Shown here one piece after another: positions 1-8,355 of a DNA stretch of 64,000 bases. A program made the position numbers and the translations under genes. Origin of the DNA: an uncultured Bacteroidia bacterium. GTDB lineage: Bacteria; Bacteroidota; Bacteroidia; Bacteroidales; F082. The notes under the pieces are model-generated. The model made no database searches, was not told where the DNA came from, and worked only from the letters and a program-made list of their open reading frames with translations. Numbering within the stretch: the stretch's first letter is position 1; each line of letters opens with the position of its first letter. The stretch lies in the NCBI GenBank assembly GCA_902801465.1, contig CADCIH010000011.1, positions 1-64,000 of the forward strand, read 5' to 3'.

Positions 1-12
1 TTCCATTTTTTC

Positions 13-153
13 TACCGATATGGCACCCCGATGGGGTGCGGTGGGTTAAGGGGTTTTTCGTTCGTTTTTACCGATGTGGCACCCCGATGGGGTGCGGTGG
101 GTTATGGGGTTTTTCGTTCGTTTTTACCGATGTGGCACCCCGATGGGGTGCGG
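13..153. repeat. 56-bp tandem repeat with hairpin core
   Basis: Two full copies (starting at 13 and 69) and a partial third (125) of a 56-bp unit. Each carries the perfect inverted repeat GCACCCC-GAT-GGGGTGC. The array lies directly downstream of the minus-strand rarA stop codon and runs towards the left edge, so more copies may lie outside the window. The stem could act as a transcription terminator or be a REP-like palindrome; nothing here decides between them. Confidence 0.8.
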
Positions 154-154
154 C

Positions 155-1438
155 CTAATAACCATATTTTTCTTTCCAGCGTTCGCGGAGGTATTTTCGC
201 AACTCGCGTTCGCGGGGGTTGTCCTGAGGCTCATACAAAACCGTGCCAGAAATCTCTTCCGGGAGGTATTCCATGTCAACAAAATTGCCAGCATAAGCAT
301 GGGCATATTTGTAGCCCTCATGGTAACCGAGGTCTTTCATCAATTTGGTCGGGGCATTGCGCAGATGCAACGGCACAGGCAGGTCTCCAGTCTGTCGCAC
401 CAACGCTTGGGCCGCGTCGATGGCTGCCACCGCCGCATTGCTCTTCGGTGATGAAGCCAAATAGGTCACCGTCTGCGACAAGATAATCCTACTCTCTGGC
501 CAGCCGATCTTGTTGACGGCATCGAAACAGGTGTTGGCCAACAACAATGCATTGGGATTGGCGTTGCCGATATCCTCAGAAGCCAAAATCAACATCCTTC
601 GGGCGATGAACAACGGGTCCTCCCCCGCCTCGATCATCCGAGCCAGATAATACAAAGCCGCATTGGGATCGCTGCCACGCATCGACTTGATGAATGCCGA
701 TATCACGTCGTAGTGCATCTCCCCTTGCTTGTCGTATTTCACCAGATTGCTCTGGATAGTCTCCGTAGTGAAGTCGTTGGTCACCACCAACTCCTGGGCA
801 TCAGGATTCAAGTCGTCCAACGAAGAGACAACCAACTCAATGGCATTAAGTAACTTACGACCGTCACCACCACTGATGCGCATCAAAGCCTCAGGTTCTT
901 GAATGATTATCTTCTTTCCATAATCATATTCCAATGCTTTCACTGCCTTGTCAAGCATCACCGCAAGGTCTTCCTTCTCGAGGGCTTTCAGCACATACAC
1001 CTGACAACGTGACAGCAGAGGCGAGATCACCTCGAACGAGGGGTTCTCCGTGGTGGCACCGATGAGGGTCACCAAGCCTTTCTCGACAGCTCCCAACAAT
1101 GAGTCTTGCTGCGACTTACTGAAACGGTGTATCTCGTCGATAAACAATATCGGTGCCTCAGGGGCCATCCTCGCTCTGTCGATGACCTCACGCACCTCTT
1201 TCACGCCGCTGCTGACGGCGCTCAGCTGGAAGAACTGGCGCTTCACCTGCTTGGAGATGATATAGGCCAAGGTGGTCTTGCCCACGCCGGGAGGTCCCCA
1301 GAAAATCATCGAAGGAACACGGCCGCTCTCAATGGCGCGGCGCAACACGGCATTCTCGCCGATGATGTGTTTCTGTCCGATGTAATCATCTAGGGATGAA
1401 GGACGTAGGCGTTCTGCCAAAGGTATGGTGGATTTCAT
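155..1438 (-). CDS. rarA: RarA/MgsA replication-associated AAA+ ATPase
   Basis: A 427-residue clamp-loader-like AAA+ ATPase of the RarA (MgsA/WRNIP1) family, which acts at stalled replication forks in the cytoplasm. The Walker A motif GPPGVGKT is at residues 48-55 and the Walker B/DEIH box at 101-104 (ILFIDEIHRF). An arginine-finger-like segment (PLLSRC) and the C-terminal MgsA oligomerisation region with RGSDPNAALYYLARM follow. Length matches the family. The ATG at 1438 gives a canonical N terminus (IPLAERLRP). It is transcribed divergently from the channel gene, with a plausible -7 box on the minus strand at 1461-1468. Family assignment is firm. Confidence 0.95.
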   Translation of the reverse strand: MKSTIPLAERLRPSSLDDYIGQKHIIGENAVLRRAIESGRVPSMIFWGPPGVGKTTLAYIISKQVKRQFFQLSAVSSGVKEVREVIDRARMAPEAPILFIDEIHRFSKSQQDSLLGAVEKGLVTLIGATTENPSFEVISPLLSRCQVYVLKALEKEDLAVMLDKAVKALEYDYGKKIIIQEPEALMRISGGDGRKLLNAIELVVSSLDDLNPDAQELVVTNDFTTETIQSNLVKYDKQGEMHYDVISAFIKSMRGSDPNAALYYLARMIEAGEDPLFIARRMLILASEDIGNANPNALLLANTCFDAVNKIGWPESRIILSQTVTYLASSPKSNAAVAAIDAAQALVRQTGDLPVPLHLRNAPTKLMKDLGYHEGYKYAHAYAGNFVDMEYLPEEISGTVLYEPQDNPRERELRKYLRERWKEKYGY

Positions 1439-1460
1439 GCTTCAAAAAACGATTGTTGCG

Positions 1461-1488
1461 CAAAGTTAATACTTTTTTATTATATTTG
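1461..1488. promoter_or_regulatory. Divergent promoters, rarA and channel gene
   Basis: TATATTTG at 1481-1488 fits the Bacteroidota -7 consensus TAnnTTTG for the plus-strand channel gene starting at 1510. CAAAGTTA at 1461-1468 reads TAACTTTG on the minus strand, upstream of rarA. Assigned by motif and position only. Confidence 0.55.
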
Positions 1489-1509
1489 CACATCACAAAA
1501 CATGATGCC

Positions 1510-3255
1510 ATGCTGAAAAGAAGGTTCGACAAGATGCTCACCTACGGGACGGGCAGTCAGTTATTGCTATTGCTGTTTACAGTGGTTGTGTTCTTTGGTT
1601 TATTCTTGATCATCTCCCTCATTTTCGGATGGAACTACGGATGGCAGGACATCATCGCCATGTTTCTCGACCCGGGTGGCTTCGGCGGCCGCGGCGAACA
1701 CGATGGCTTCCGGCTCATCGTCACCCTGGTAGGCATCCTCCTGTTCTCCACCCTTCTGATCTCGGTGGTCAACAACATCTTCGACAACATTTCCGAGTCG
1801 GCCAAGACCGGTGTCATGCGTTATAAGGTGAAGGGACACGTCCTCATCCTTGGAGCCAACCACCACCTCATGCCCATGCTCGATGCCCTACACGACATCC
1901 GTTCAAAGCGCGACATTGTGATCATGACCGAGGAAGATGTGGAGAAACTCAGTGCCAAAGTGGACGCACGGTTTCCCGACCGCCGTTTTATGAACCGCCT
2001 GGTGTTTTACCGCGGAGCGTGGGACTCGCTCGAAGAGCTAAAGACCGCCAGGCCTCAATTTGCCGACACCATCTATGTCATCGGTGACGCCAACAGCACC
2101 GACCACGACTCGATGAACATGCGTTGCTGCAACCTGCTGAAGACCCTCTGCACCGAGGCCAAACACGCGATTCCCTGTTATGTGATGATGGAAAGCGGCT
2201 CCACCCTCGACATGTACATGAAGGATAAGAAGAGCCTGAGCACCGACAGGCTGAAGATCGATATCGTGAATGCGCGTGAATACACAGCCGAACAGGTGCT
2301 GGTGGGAAAAGAATTCCTTCCCATCATCAAGGCCGACGATCCACGTTACTCTCATTTTGTCATCCTTGGCATCGGAGACATGACCAAGGCGGTGGCGTTC
2401 ACCGTGGCACATAACTCGCATTATCCATTAATCGACGGGAAGATACGCAAGACCCGCATCACTGTCGTCGGCAGTGGGATGCGCATTTGGATGGACAACT
2501 TGGCCGCTTCCCGTCCTGGGTTGTTCGAACTCTCACATATCACCTATATCGGTCCCGACGGCAAGGAAGAACGACACGAGCCTAAAAGGGATTTCCTCGA
2601 CGTGGAATGGGTGTTTATCGACATGAACGACACTGCTCCGAAGTTCCGGGAATGGCTGAAAGAATGGGCCAACGATCCCAAACAGGTGCTGAACCTTGCC
2701 CTCTGCCACGCCAACCAATCAGAGCGCATCGCCTCGCTACTCCATCTACCCACCATCATCTACGACAAGGAACGTCCCACGCCCATCTGCATCTATCTGG
2801 AGGAAGGTGGAGAGACCGCACTCCGAGCCATGGAGACAGGCGAATATGGTGTCATCCAGCCCTTCGGCCCCGCCATGGGCCGCACCAACGACCCTCTCTT
2901 CCTGTACCGGTCGGAACGCGGCGTCGTTATCAACGCCCTCTACCTCCTCGGCGCCAAAGGGCTCAAGGACTTAGACATGAACGAGAGTTGGCGTGCCTGG
3001 TACGCCAGCTCCGAGTCCGACAAATTCGCCAGCACCTATTGTTCCAACGCCCTCGCCTTCCGTTGGGCCAACTTCGACGTGTCGGGCGACCGCGAGCCGC
3101 TCTATGAGGCCGAACACCGCCGGTGGATGACGACCAAACTGCTGATGAACCTCGAACATGTGGGTATTGTCCCCTATGCCGAGTTGCCACAGTGGAAGAA
3201 AGACAATTTCGTCAACTTGATTGACGGCGTACTTGATTACACTAAAAAAGAATAA
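1510..3255 (+). CDS. CASTOR/POLLUX-related putative ion channel
   Basis: A 581-residue inner-membrane protein with two membrane segments near the N terminus (about residues 17-40 and 67-88). They flank a short pore-like loop rich in Gly and acidic residues. A cytoplasmic Rossmann (RCK/TrkA-N-like) region begins around residue 106 with GHVLILGAN, and a second such region follows. This is the layout of bacterial homologues of the plant CASTOR/POLLUX (DMI1) cation channels. The reading frame extends upstream to 1396, but that part overlaps rarA and the promoter, so I place the start at ATG 1510, 21 bp after the -7 box. Ion selectivity cannot be told from the sequence. Confidence 0.8.
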   Translation: MLKRRFDKMLTYGTGSQLLLLLFTVVVFFGLFLIISLIFGWNYGWQDIIAMFLDPGGFGGRGEHDGFRLIVTLVGILLFSTLLISVVNNIFDNISESAKTGVMRYKVKGHVLILGANHHLMPMLDALHDIRSKRDIVIMTEEDVEKLSAKVDARFPDRRFMNRLVFYRGAWDSLEELKTARPQFADTIYVIGDANSTDHDSMNMRCCNLLKTLCTEAKHAIPCYVMMESGSTLDMYMKDKKSLSTDRLKIDIVNAREYTAEQVLVGKEFLPIIKADDPRYSHFVILGIGDMTKAVAFTVAHNSHYPLIDGKIRKTRITVVGSGMRIWMDNLAASRPGLFELSHITYIGPDGKEERHEPKRDFLDVEWVFIDMNDTAPKFREWLKEWANDPKQVLNLALCHANQSERIASLLHLPTIIYDKERPTPICIYLEEGGETALRAMETGEYGVIQPFGPAMGRTNDPLFLYRSERGVVINALYLLGAKGLKDLDMNESWRAWYASSESDKFASTYCSNALAFRWANFDVSGDREPLYEAEHRRWMTTKLLMNLEHVGIVPYAELPQWKKDNFVNLIDGVLDYTKKE

Positions 3256-3276
3256 TCTTTAGAAACTAATGATATT

Positions 3277-4959
3277 ATGAAAAAACTAGCCCCCATACTC
3301 TTCGTTGTTTTGGTAGGCCTTGGCCTGAAATCCCAAGCCTGCACCAACTTCCTCATCACCAAAGGCGCCAGCGTTGACGGCTCCACCATGATAAGCTACT
3401 GCGCCGACTCCCACATCCGCTACGGGGAGCTCTACTTCACCCCTGCCGCCGACTGGCCCGAAGGAAGCATGCGCGTGTGCTACGACCGTGGCACCAACGC
3501 CCCTCGTGGAAGCATCCCGCAACCGGCACACACCTATCAGGTAGTGGGTTATATAAATGAGAACCAAGTGGCTATCGGTGAGACCACCTTCGGAGGCCGT
3601 GAAGAGCTCATCGACCCGAACGGTATCATCGACTACGGTAGCCTGATGTTCATCGCCCTGGAACGCAGCACCTCAGCCCGCGAAGCCATCAAGATCATGG
3701 CCGATTTGGTTGAGGAATACGGCTACGGCTCCGACGGAGAGTCGTTCAGCATCAGCGACCCCAACGAGGTATGGTATATGGAGATCATGCCAAAAGGCGA
3801 GGAAAAAGGTGCCGTGTGGGTGGCCATCCGCATCCCCGACGGCTATGTGAGCGGTCATGCCAACGCCGCAAGAATCACCACCTTCCCCCTGCGCAACGGC
3901 AAGACCTCCATCACGGATAAAGACTGGAAAAAGCTTTACAATCCCCAAGTTGAGGTCATCTACAAACACGACATCATCGACTTCGCACGCCGCAAAGGGT
4001 ATTTTAGTGGCAAAGACAAAGACTTCGACTTCAGCGCCGCTTACGCTCCAGTGGATTTCGGGGCTGCCCGCATCTGCGACCTCCGTGTGTGGACCATGTT
4101 CAACAAGGTATGTGACGGAATGGATGAATACTGGGACTACGTCACTGGCAAGGACCTCACCCACCGCATGCCCCTATATGTCAAGCCCAACCGCAAGGTC
4201 AGCCTCAGCGACATGATGAGTTTTCAGCGCGACCATTTCCAAGGCACCGAGCTGGACAAGACATTGGATCCCGGCGCCGGTCCTTTCGGCTCGCCGTTCC
4301 GCTTCAACCCGCTATATTGGGAATACGACGGCAAGAAATACTTCAACGAGCGTAGCATCGAGGTCGTGCAGACCGGTTTCTCGTTCATCGCCCAGAGCCG
4401 CTCCTGGCTCCCCAACGCCATCGGCGGCATCATCTGGTTTGGCGTCGACGACACCAACTCCACCGTCTATACGCCCTTCTACTGCTCAATCTCCGAGGTG
4501 CCCATCGAATACCGCGTGGGTAACGGCGACATCCTCACCTACAGCGACAACGCCGCTTTCTGGGTCTTCAACCGATTGGCGCATTTCAAATACCTCTATT
4601 ATAACAGGGTCATCGACGACATCCAATCCGTGCAGAACGAGTTGGAGACCGTGTATCAGGAACAGGTGAACTACGCCGACAATCAGGCGTTGAACCTTTT
4701 GACAGAAAGCCCTGCGAAAGCCATCGCCTATCTCACCGATTTCTCCAACCAAGCCGGACATAACACCGTGGCTCGCTGGAAAGAGCTGAGCAACTATCTG
4801 TTGGTCAAGTACCTCGACAGCAACGTCAAGCAGGTGGATGAAAACGGACAATTCCTTCGTAACCCCTACGGATATCCCCTGAAGCCAAAACAGCCCGGGT
4901 ATCCGGATTCATGGAAGAAGGCGGTCATTGAAGGGACAGGAGAAAGGTTTGAAAGATAA
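3277..4959 (+). CDS. C69-family secreted dipeptidase
   Basis: A 560-residue peptidase of family C69 (PepD-like, Ntn-hydrolase fold) that cleaves dipeptides. A hydrophobic signal peptide is followed directly by CTNFLITKGAS. Cys22 is the expected nucleophile, exposed as the new N terminus after processing. The DGSTM segment and later blocks (GESFSISDPNEVWYMEI) fit the family. The gene lies 21 bp after the channel gene on the same strand and may be co-transcribed. It converges on the transketolase operon, with a simple-sequence hairpin between. Export to periplasm or cell surface is inferred from the signal peptide. Confidence 0.88.
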   Translation: MKKLAPILFVVLVGLGLKSQACTNFLITKGASVDGSTMISYCADSHIRYGELYFTPAADWPEGSMRVCYDRGTNAPRGSIPQPAHTYQVVGYINENQVAIGETTFGGREELIDPNGIIDYGSLMFIALERSTSAREAIKIMADLVEEYGYGSDGESFSISDPNEVWYMEIMPKGEEKGAVWVAIRIPDGYVSGHANAARITTFPLRNGKTSITDKDWKKLYNPQVEVIYKHDIIDFARRKGYFSGKDKDFDFSAAYAPVDFGAARICDLRVWTMFNKVCDGMDEYWDYVTGKDLTHRMPLYVKPNRKVSLSDMMSFQRDHFQGTELDKTLDPGAGPFGSPFRFNPLYWEYDGKKYFNERSIEVVQTGFSFIAQSRSWLPNAIGGIIWFGVDDTNSTVYTPFYCSISEVPIEYRVGNGDILTYSDNAAFWVFNRLAHFKYLYYNRVIDDIQSVQNELETVYQEQVNYADNQALNLLTESPAKAIAYLTDFSNQAGHNTVARWKELSNYLLVKYLDSNVKQVDENGQFLRNPYGYPLKPKQPGYPDSWKKAVIEGTGERFER

Positions 4960-5021
4960 CGGAAAACGGAAAGTGGAAAACGGAAAACTTTCCACTTTCC
5001 ACTTTTCACTTTCCACTTTCC
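4959..5021. repeat. Self-complementary GGAAAACGG/GGAAAGTGG repeat, likely bidirectional terminator
   Basis: Between two convergent genes. A left arm of GGAAAACGG/GGAAAGTGG units (about 4961-4988) is followed by a right arm of CTTTCCA units (4989-5021), so the strand can fold on itself. The right arm runs into the end of the minus-strand gene: that protein's last residues (KESGK, stop) are encoded by repeat units. Related repeats lie at 6891-6930, 16838-16862, 17054-17094, 18990-19028 and 47275-47336. Confidence 0.75.
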
Positions 5022-6889
5022 TTAAACCTTACGATGGCCTCGATGATCTCGTCAATGTCGTCGGAGATGGTCAAGAGCATGTTCTTGAAGATGCCTCGGT
5101 CGCTGAGGTCCTTGAGCACCGCGTAGGCTGGCATGTATTCCGTATAATACTCTTTTCCCAAGAAGATCATCGGGCTGGCGAAGCCTTCGGTCTCATAGTG
5201 GTTTTGTCCGGCATCCTGGAATATCTCTTGCATGGTGCCGGCGCTACCTGGGGTGTAGATGATGCCGCCTTTGGCCACGGTGACGATGCCGTCCTCGCGC
5301 ACACTGTTGTCGAAGTATTTGGCGATGTCGGTGGCAAACGGAGCCGTGGGCTCGTGACCGTAGAAATAAGTCGGGATGGCGAGGCTTCGGTAGTCTGAGA
5401 CCATCGGGAAGCGTTCCATCACCTCGAAGGAACGGCGGAGCCATCCTTCGTCCTTGAAGGTCGGCGAGGGTGTGATCATGGCCAGGGCCTCCTCCACTTC
5501 CTCGTCGGAACGGCCTGCCATATAGGCGCCCAGATGGGTGGCTTCCATGGCGCCGGGGCCTCCACCTGTAACCATCAGTCGGCCCATCTCTGTGAGTCGC
5601 TTGCTGAGGTAGACGATCTGGCGGTACATCGGGTCGTCGCGCCTACGGGCGTGGCCGCCCATCACGCCAACCACCATCTTCTCATCGTAGCAGTCGAGCA
5701 GCTTATACAGCTCGTGGGTGATGAAATGGTCATGGAGCGCACGGGCTAGGGTCTCGCGAACCTGGTGTCCACGTTTGCCTTGACTGATATAATGCCGGTA
5801 CACCTGGGTGTCGTGGCATGTCTCGAATGTCGATTCATCATGCCAGTCGTAGCCTTCATAAAGTATCTTGTAATCGTATAGTTTCTTCGGATAGGTATCG
5901 AAGGGCAGCCCCATCTTTCGGATATAGAGGCTGAGGTCGTCTTTGGCCAGCTCTTCGAGCACACGGTGCACGATGCCGGCAGCGTCGAGTCCGAACTTAT
6001 GCATCAGCGCCATGGCCTGTCCCGACTCGCCGAAGCAATCGTTCATGCCGATGCGTATCACGCGGATGGGGTGGTTCTCGGCCAGATACTCCGTGACGGC
6101 GCCGCCCAGTCCTCCAGCCGCTTGATGTTCCTCGACGGTGAAGATCATACGGGTCTCGTCAGCGGCCTTGTTGAGGATGTCGCCATCCAGAGGTTTGATG
6201 GTATGCATATTAATGACTCTAGCGGAGACCCCCATGTGGTCGAGCATGTGAGCTGCTTCCAGGGCTTCCCAGACCTCGTGACCGGTGGCCACGATGGTGA
6301 TGTCGGTGCCGTCTTGCATCAGTTGGGCTTTCCCTATCTGGAAGTCCTGGTCCTCCGCAGTGAAGTCGGGCATGGGCTCACGTCCGAAGCGGACATACAC
6401 CGGTCCGTCGCATTCGAGTATGGCCTTTTCTGTGGCGATTTTGGCTTGGGTGGCGTCGCAGGGCGAGATCACAGTCATGTGAGGCAACACACGCATGGCC
6501 GCGATGTCTTCAAGGGCTTGGTGTGTGGCTCCGTCAGGACCCACCGACACGCCGGCATGGGCGCCGCCGATGACCATATGGACGTTATTGTAGCACGTAG
6601 AGATACGTATCTGGTCGTTGGCCCGATGTGCGGCAAACACGCCGTAGGTGCTGAAGACCGGTATCTTACCGCTCAGCGCCATGCCCGAAGCCACAGCCAC
6701 GGCATCCTGTTCGGCGATGCCCATGGAGAAAAACCGTTCGGGGAAGGCCTCTTTGAAAAGGTTCATCCCCACCGAAGCTGTAATGTCGGCTCCGAGACCT
6801 ATCACACGTTCGTCTTTTTGCGCCGCAGCCAGCACACCTTCACCAAAACCGACTTTCGTCGCCTTATTTCCTTTATTTTTAAATTCCAT
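5006..6889 (-). CDS. Transketolase C-terminal subunit fused to LOG-family domain
   Basis: One uninterrupted 627-residue frame holding two enzymes. Residues 1 to about 313 are the C-terminal transketolase subunit (pyrimidine-binding plus C-terminal domain), with GIAEQDAVAVASGMALSGK at 57-75 and TVEEHQAAGGLGG at 251-263. From about 320 onward it is a LOG/lysine-decarboxylase-like Rossmann protein with the diagnostic GGGPGAME (442-449) and PGSAGTMQE (547-555). LOG/PpnN enzymes cleave nucleoside monophosphates to a base and ribose 5-phosphate, which transketolase consumes, so the fusion is metabolically sensible (inference). The frame opens earlier, but ATG 6889 gives a canonical start just after the partner subunit. 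The last codons come from a simple repeat. A missed frameshift joining two genes is less likely, since both halves are complete. Confidence 0.88.
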   Translation of the reverse strand: MEFKNKGNKATKVGFGEGVLAAAQKDERVIGLGADITASVGMNLFKEAFPERFFSMGIAEQDAVAVASGMALSGKIPVFSTYGVFAAHRANDQIRISTCYNNVHMVIGGAHAGVSVGPDGATHQALEDIAAMRVLPHMTVISPCDATQAKIATEKAILECDGPVYVRFGREPMPDFTAEDQDFQIGKAQLMQDGTDITIVATGHEVWEALEAAHMLDHMGVSARVINMHTIKPLDGDILNKAADETRMIFTVEEHQAAGGLGGAVTEYLAENHPIRVIRIGMNDCFGESGQAMALMHKFGLDAAGIVHRVLEELAKDDLSLYIRKMGLPFDTYPKKLYDYKILYEGYDWHDESTFETCHDTQVYRHYISQGKRGHQVRETLARALHDHFITHELYKLLDCYDEKMVVGVMGGHARRRDDPMYRQIVYLSKRLTEMGRLMVTGGGPGAMEATHLGAYMAGRSDEEVEEALAMITPSPTFKDEGWLRRSFEVMERFPMVSDYRSLAIPTYFYGHEPTAPFATDIAKYFDNSVREDGIVTVAKGGIIYTPGSAGTMQEIFQDAGQNHYETEGFASPMIFLGKEYYTEYMPAYAVLKDLSDRGIFKNMLLTISDDIDEIIEAIVRFKESGK

Positions 6890-6903
6890 ATCGTTATCCG
6901 TTT

Positions 6904-7719
6904 TCAGTTTTCCGTTCTCAGTTCTTCCAAAAATCCCGGCAGTTGTTCCTTGGTCGGCACTTTGCCATGCCATGCGTTATTGTTTTCTATTGAGGGGACG
7001 CCTTTACCCATGACGGTGTCGGCGATGATGACGAAAGGTCTTCCCTCCGTCTTGTCAGCCATCTCGAGGGCCATCTTGATCTGGCTGTAGTCGTGTCCAT
7101 CGATCTCGATGGCTTTCCAGCCGAAGGCTTTCCATTTGTCAAGGAGCGGGTCGATGCCCATCACTTCCTCGGTCCCACCGTCGATTTGCAGGCGGTTACG
7201 GTCGATGATGGCGCAGAGGTTGTCGGCCTTATGGTGCGCGGCGGCCATGGCAGTCTCCCACACGCTTCCCTCCTGCTGTTCACCGTCGCCCATGACGCAG
7301 AACACGCGGTTCGTCTTTCCGTCCATCTTGGCTGTGAGCGCCATGCCCAAGGCCACGCCGAGGCCTTGCCCCAGTGAGCCCGAGCAGGTCTCCAGTCCCG
7401 GCAGTTGGAACTCGTAGCTCGGATGCCCTTGCAGTCGGCTGCCCAGCTTGCGCAGCGTCATCATCTCCTCTTCGGGGAAATAGCCCGCCGCGGCCAGCGT
7501 CGCATAGAGCACCGGTGCGGTATGTCCGATGGAGAGCACCACCTTGTCGCGCCCCTCCCATTGCGGGTTTTTAGGGTCGTGACGCAGATGGTCGAAATAC
7601 AATACGGTGAAGATATCAACCAAGTCGAGCGAGCCGCCGGCATGTCCCGAGCCCGCCTCGACTAAGGATTTCAAAATCAGTTCGCGAATGTGTGTCGCCT
7701 TGTCTTTGAAGTCAATCAT
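6904..7719 (-). CDS. Transketolase N-terminal (TPP-binding) subunit
   Basis: A 271-residue N-terminal half of a split transketolase, which binds thiamine diphosphate and works with the C-terminal subunit encoded 14 bp downstream. Visible landmarks are SGHAGGSLD near residue 23, a conserved histidine in SIGHTAPVLYA, and the TPP motif starting at MGDGEQQEGS and closing with IIDRNRLQ. The pair interconverts pentose, triose and hexose phosphates in the non-oxidative pentose phosphate pathway. The first codon overlaps the DUF456 gene stop (ATGA, 7716-7719), implying translational coupling. The C terminus (LRTEN) is encoded by a GGAAAAC-type repeat. Confidence 0.93.
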   Translation of the reverse strand: MIDFKDKATHIRELILKSLVEAGSGHAGGSLDLVDIFTVLYFDHLRHDPKNPQWEGRDKVVLSIGHTAPVLYATLAAAGYFPEEEMMTLRKLGSRLQGHPSYEFQLPGLETCSGSLGQGLGVALGMALTAKMDGKTNRVFCVMGDGEQQEGSVWETAMAAAHHKADNLCAIIDRNRLQIDGGTEEVMGIDPLLDKWKAFGWKAIEIDGHDYSQIKMALEMADKTEGRPFVIIADTVMGKGVPSIENNNAWHGKVPTKEQLPGFLEELRTEN

Positions 7720-8216
7720 ATCAAGCCTATTAAGTCTTTAACAACATAGAAAATACAGACCACCGCATAGACCGTCTTGATGAAGGTCCCTGCCATGAAA
7801 CCCACGAACGAGCCAAAAGCGGAACGCCATGCCAGATGGTCGTCGGTCCCAGCGTATTTCTCACCGATATACGCGCCGATAAAGGGGCCTAAGAGGATGG
7901 CGATGAAGCCCACTGGGAAGACGATGGTGATGAGCAATCCGAAGATGAGGCCGAAGGTGCTTCCCCGTGTGCCAGCCTTGGTGCCACCCAGCGTCTTGGT
8001 ACCCCAGATGGGGACCACGTAATCCAATACAAAGATGATGGCGCCGATGATGCCCATCACCACAAGGAACTCTGTCGAATATTCGATTCCTTCGACAAAC
8101 GAAAGCGCCAATAGGCCTAGGAAGCTGAACGGAGGTCCGGCAATGCCTGGCACAATGGCACCCACTAGCCCGATCAGGACAAGCAGTATGGCAACGATGA
8201 TCAAAATAACGTTCAT
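7716..8216 (-). CDS. DUF456 membrane protein
   Basis: A 166-residue integral membrane protein made almost wholly of hydrophobic helices with Gly/Pro-rich turns (VGAIVPGIAGPPFSFLGLL, GTKAGTRGSTFGLIFGLL), as in the DUF456 family. Function is unknown; the two Gly-rich repeats suggest an internally duplicated fold. A GTG start 42 bp further upstream is possible, but ATG 8216 gives the usual family N terminus (MNVILIIVAILLVLIGLVG). First gene of the DUF456-transketolase operon; a CAAAGATA (minus-strand TATCTTTG) at about 8232-8239 is a likely -7 box. Confidence 0.8.
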   Translation of the reverse strand: MNVILIIVAILLVLIGLVGAIVPGIAGPPFSFLGLLALSFVEGIEYSTEFLVVMGIIGAIIFVLDYVVPIWGTKTLGGTKAGTRGSTFGLIFGLLITIVFPVGFIAILLGPFIGAYIGEKYAGTDDHLAWRSAFGSFVGFMAGTFIKTVYAVVCIFYVVKDLIGLI

Positions 8217-8330
8217 AAGCAATGTAAAATGCAAAGATACGATTTTCAAAATTAACACGCCTCATTATCAATAAAATAAAAATTTAAAATTATTTCAATA
8301 GAAAAATGTTGACAAATAATATTTTATATG

Positions 8331-8338
8331 TATTTTTG
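8331..8338 (+). promoter_or_regulatory. -7 box for outer-membrane gene pair
   Basis: TATTTTTG at 8331-8338, 17 bp before the start codon at 8356, with a TTG-containing -33 candidate near 8309, in an AT-rich gap between divergent operons. Confidence 0.5.
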
Positions 8339-8355
8339 TAGCACATTTTAAAAAC

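Noticed and set aside
13..153. Possible CRISPR array
   Set aside because: Units are head-to-tail with no unique spacers and no cas genes nearby.
1396..1509. Upstream extension of the channel gene
   Set aside because: It would overlap rarA and cross the divergent promoter; ATG 1510 fits the membrane-helix start.
5966..7090. Long plus-strand open frame of 374 codons
   Set aside because: Lies antisense to both transketolase genes, whose motifs are unambiguous; the product has no recognisable domain.
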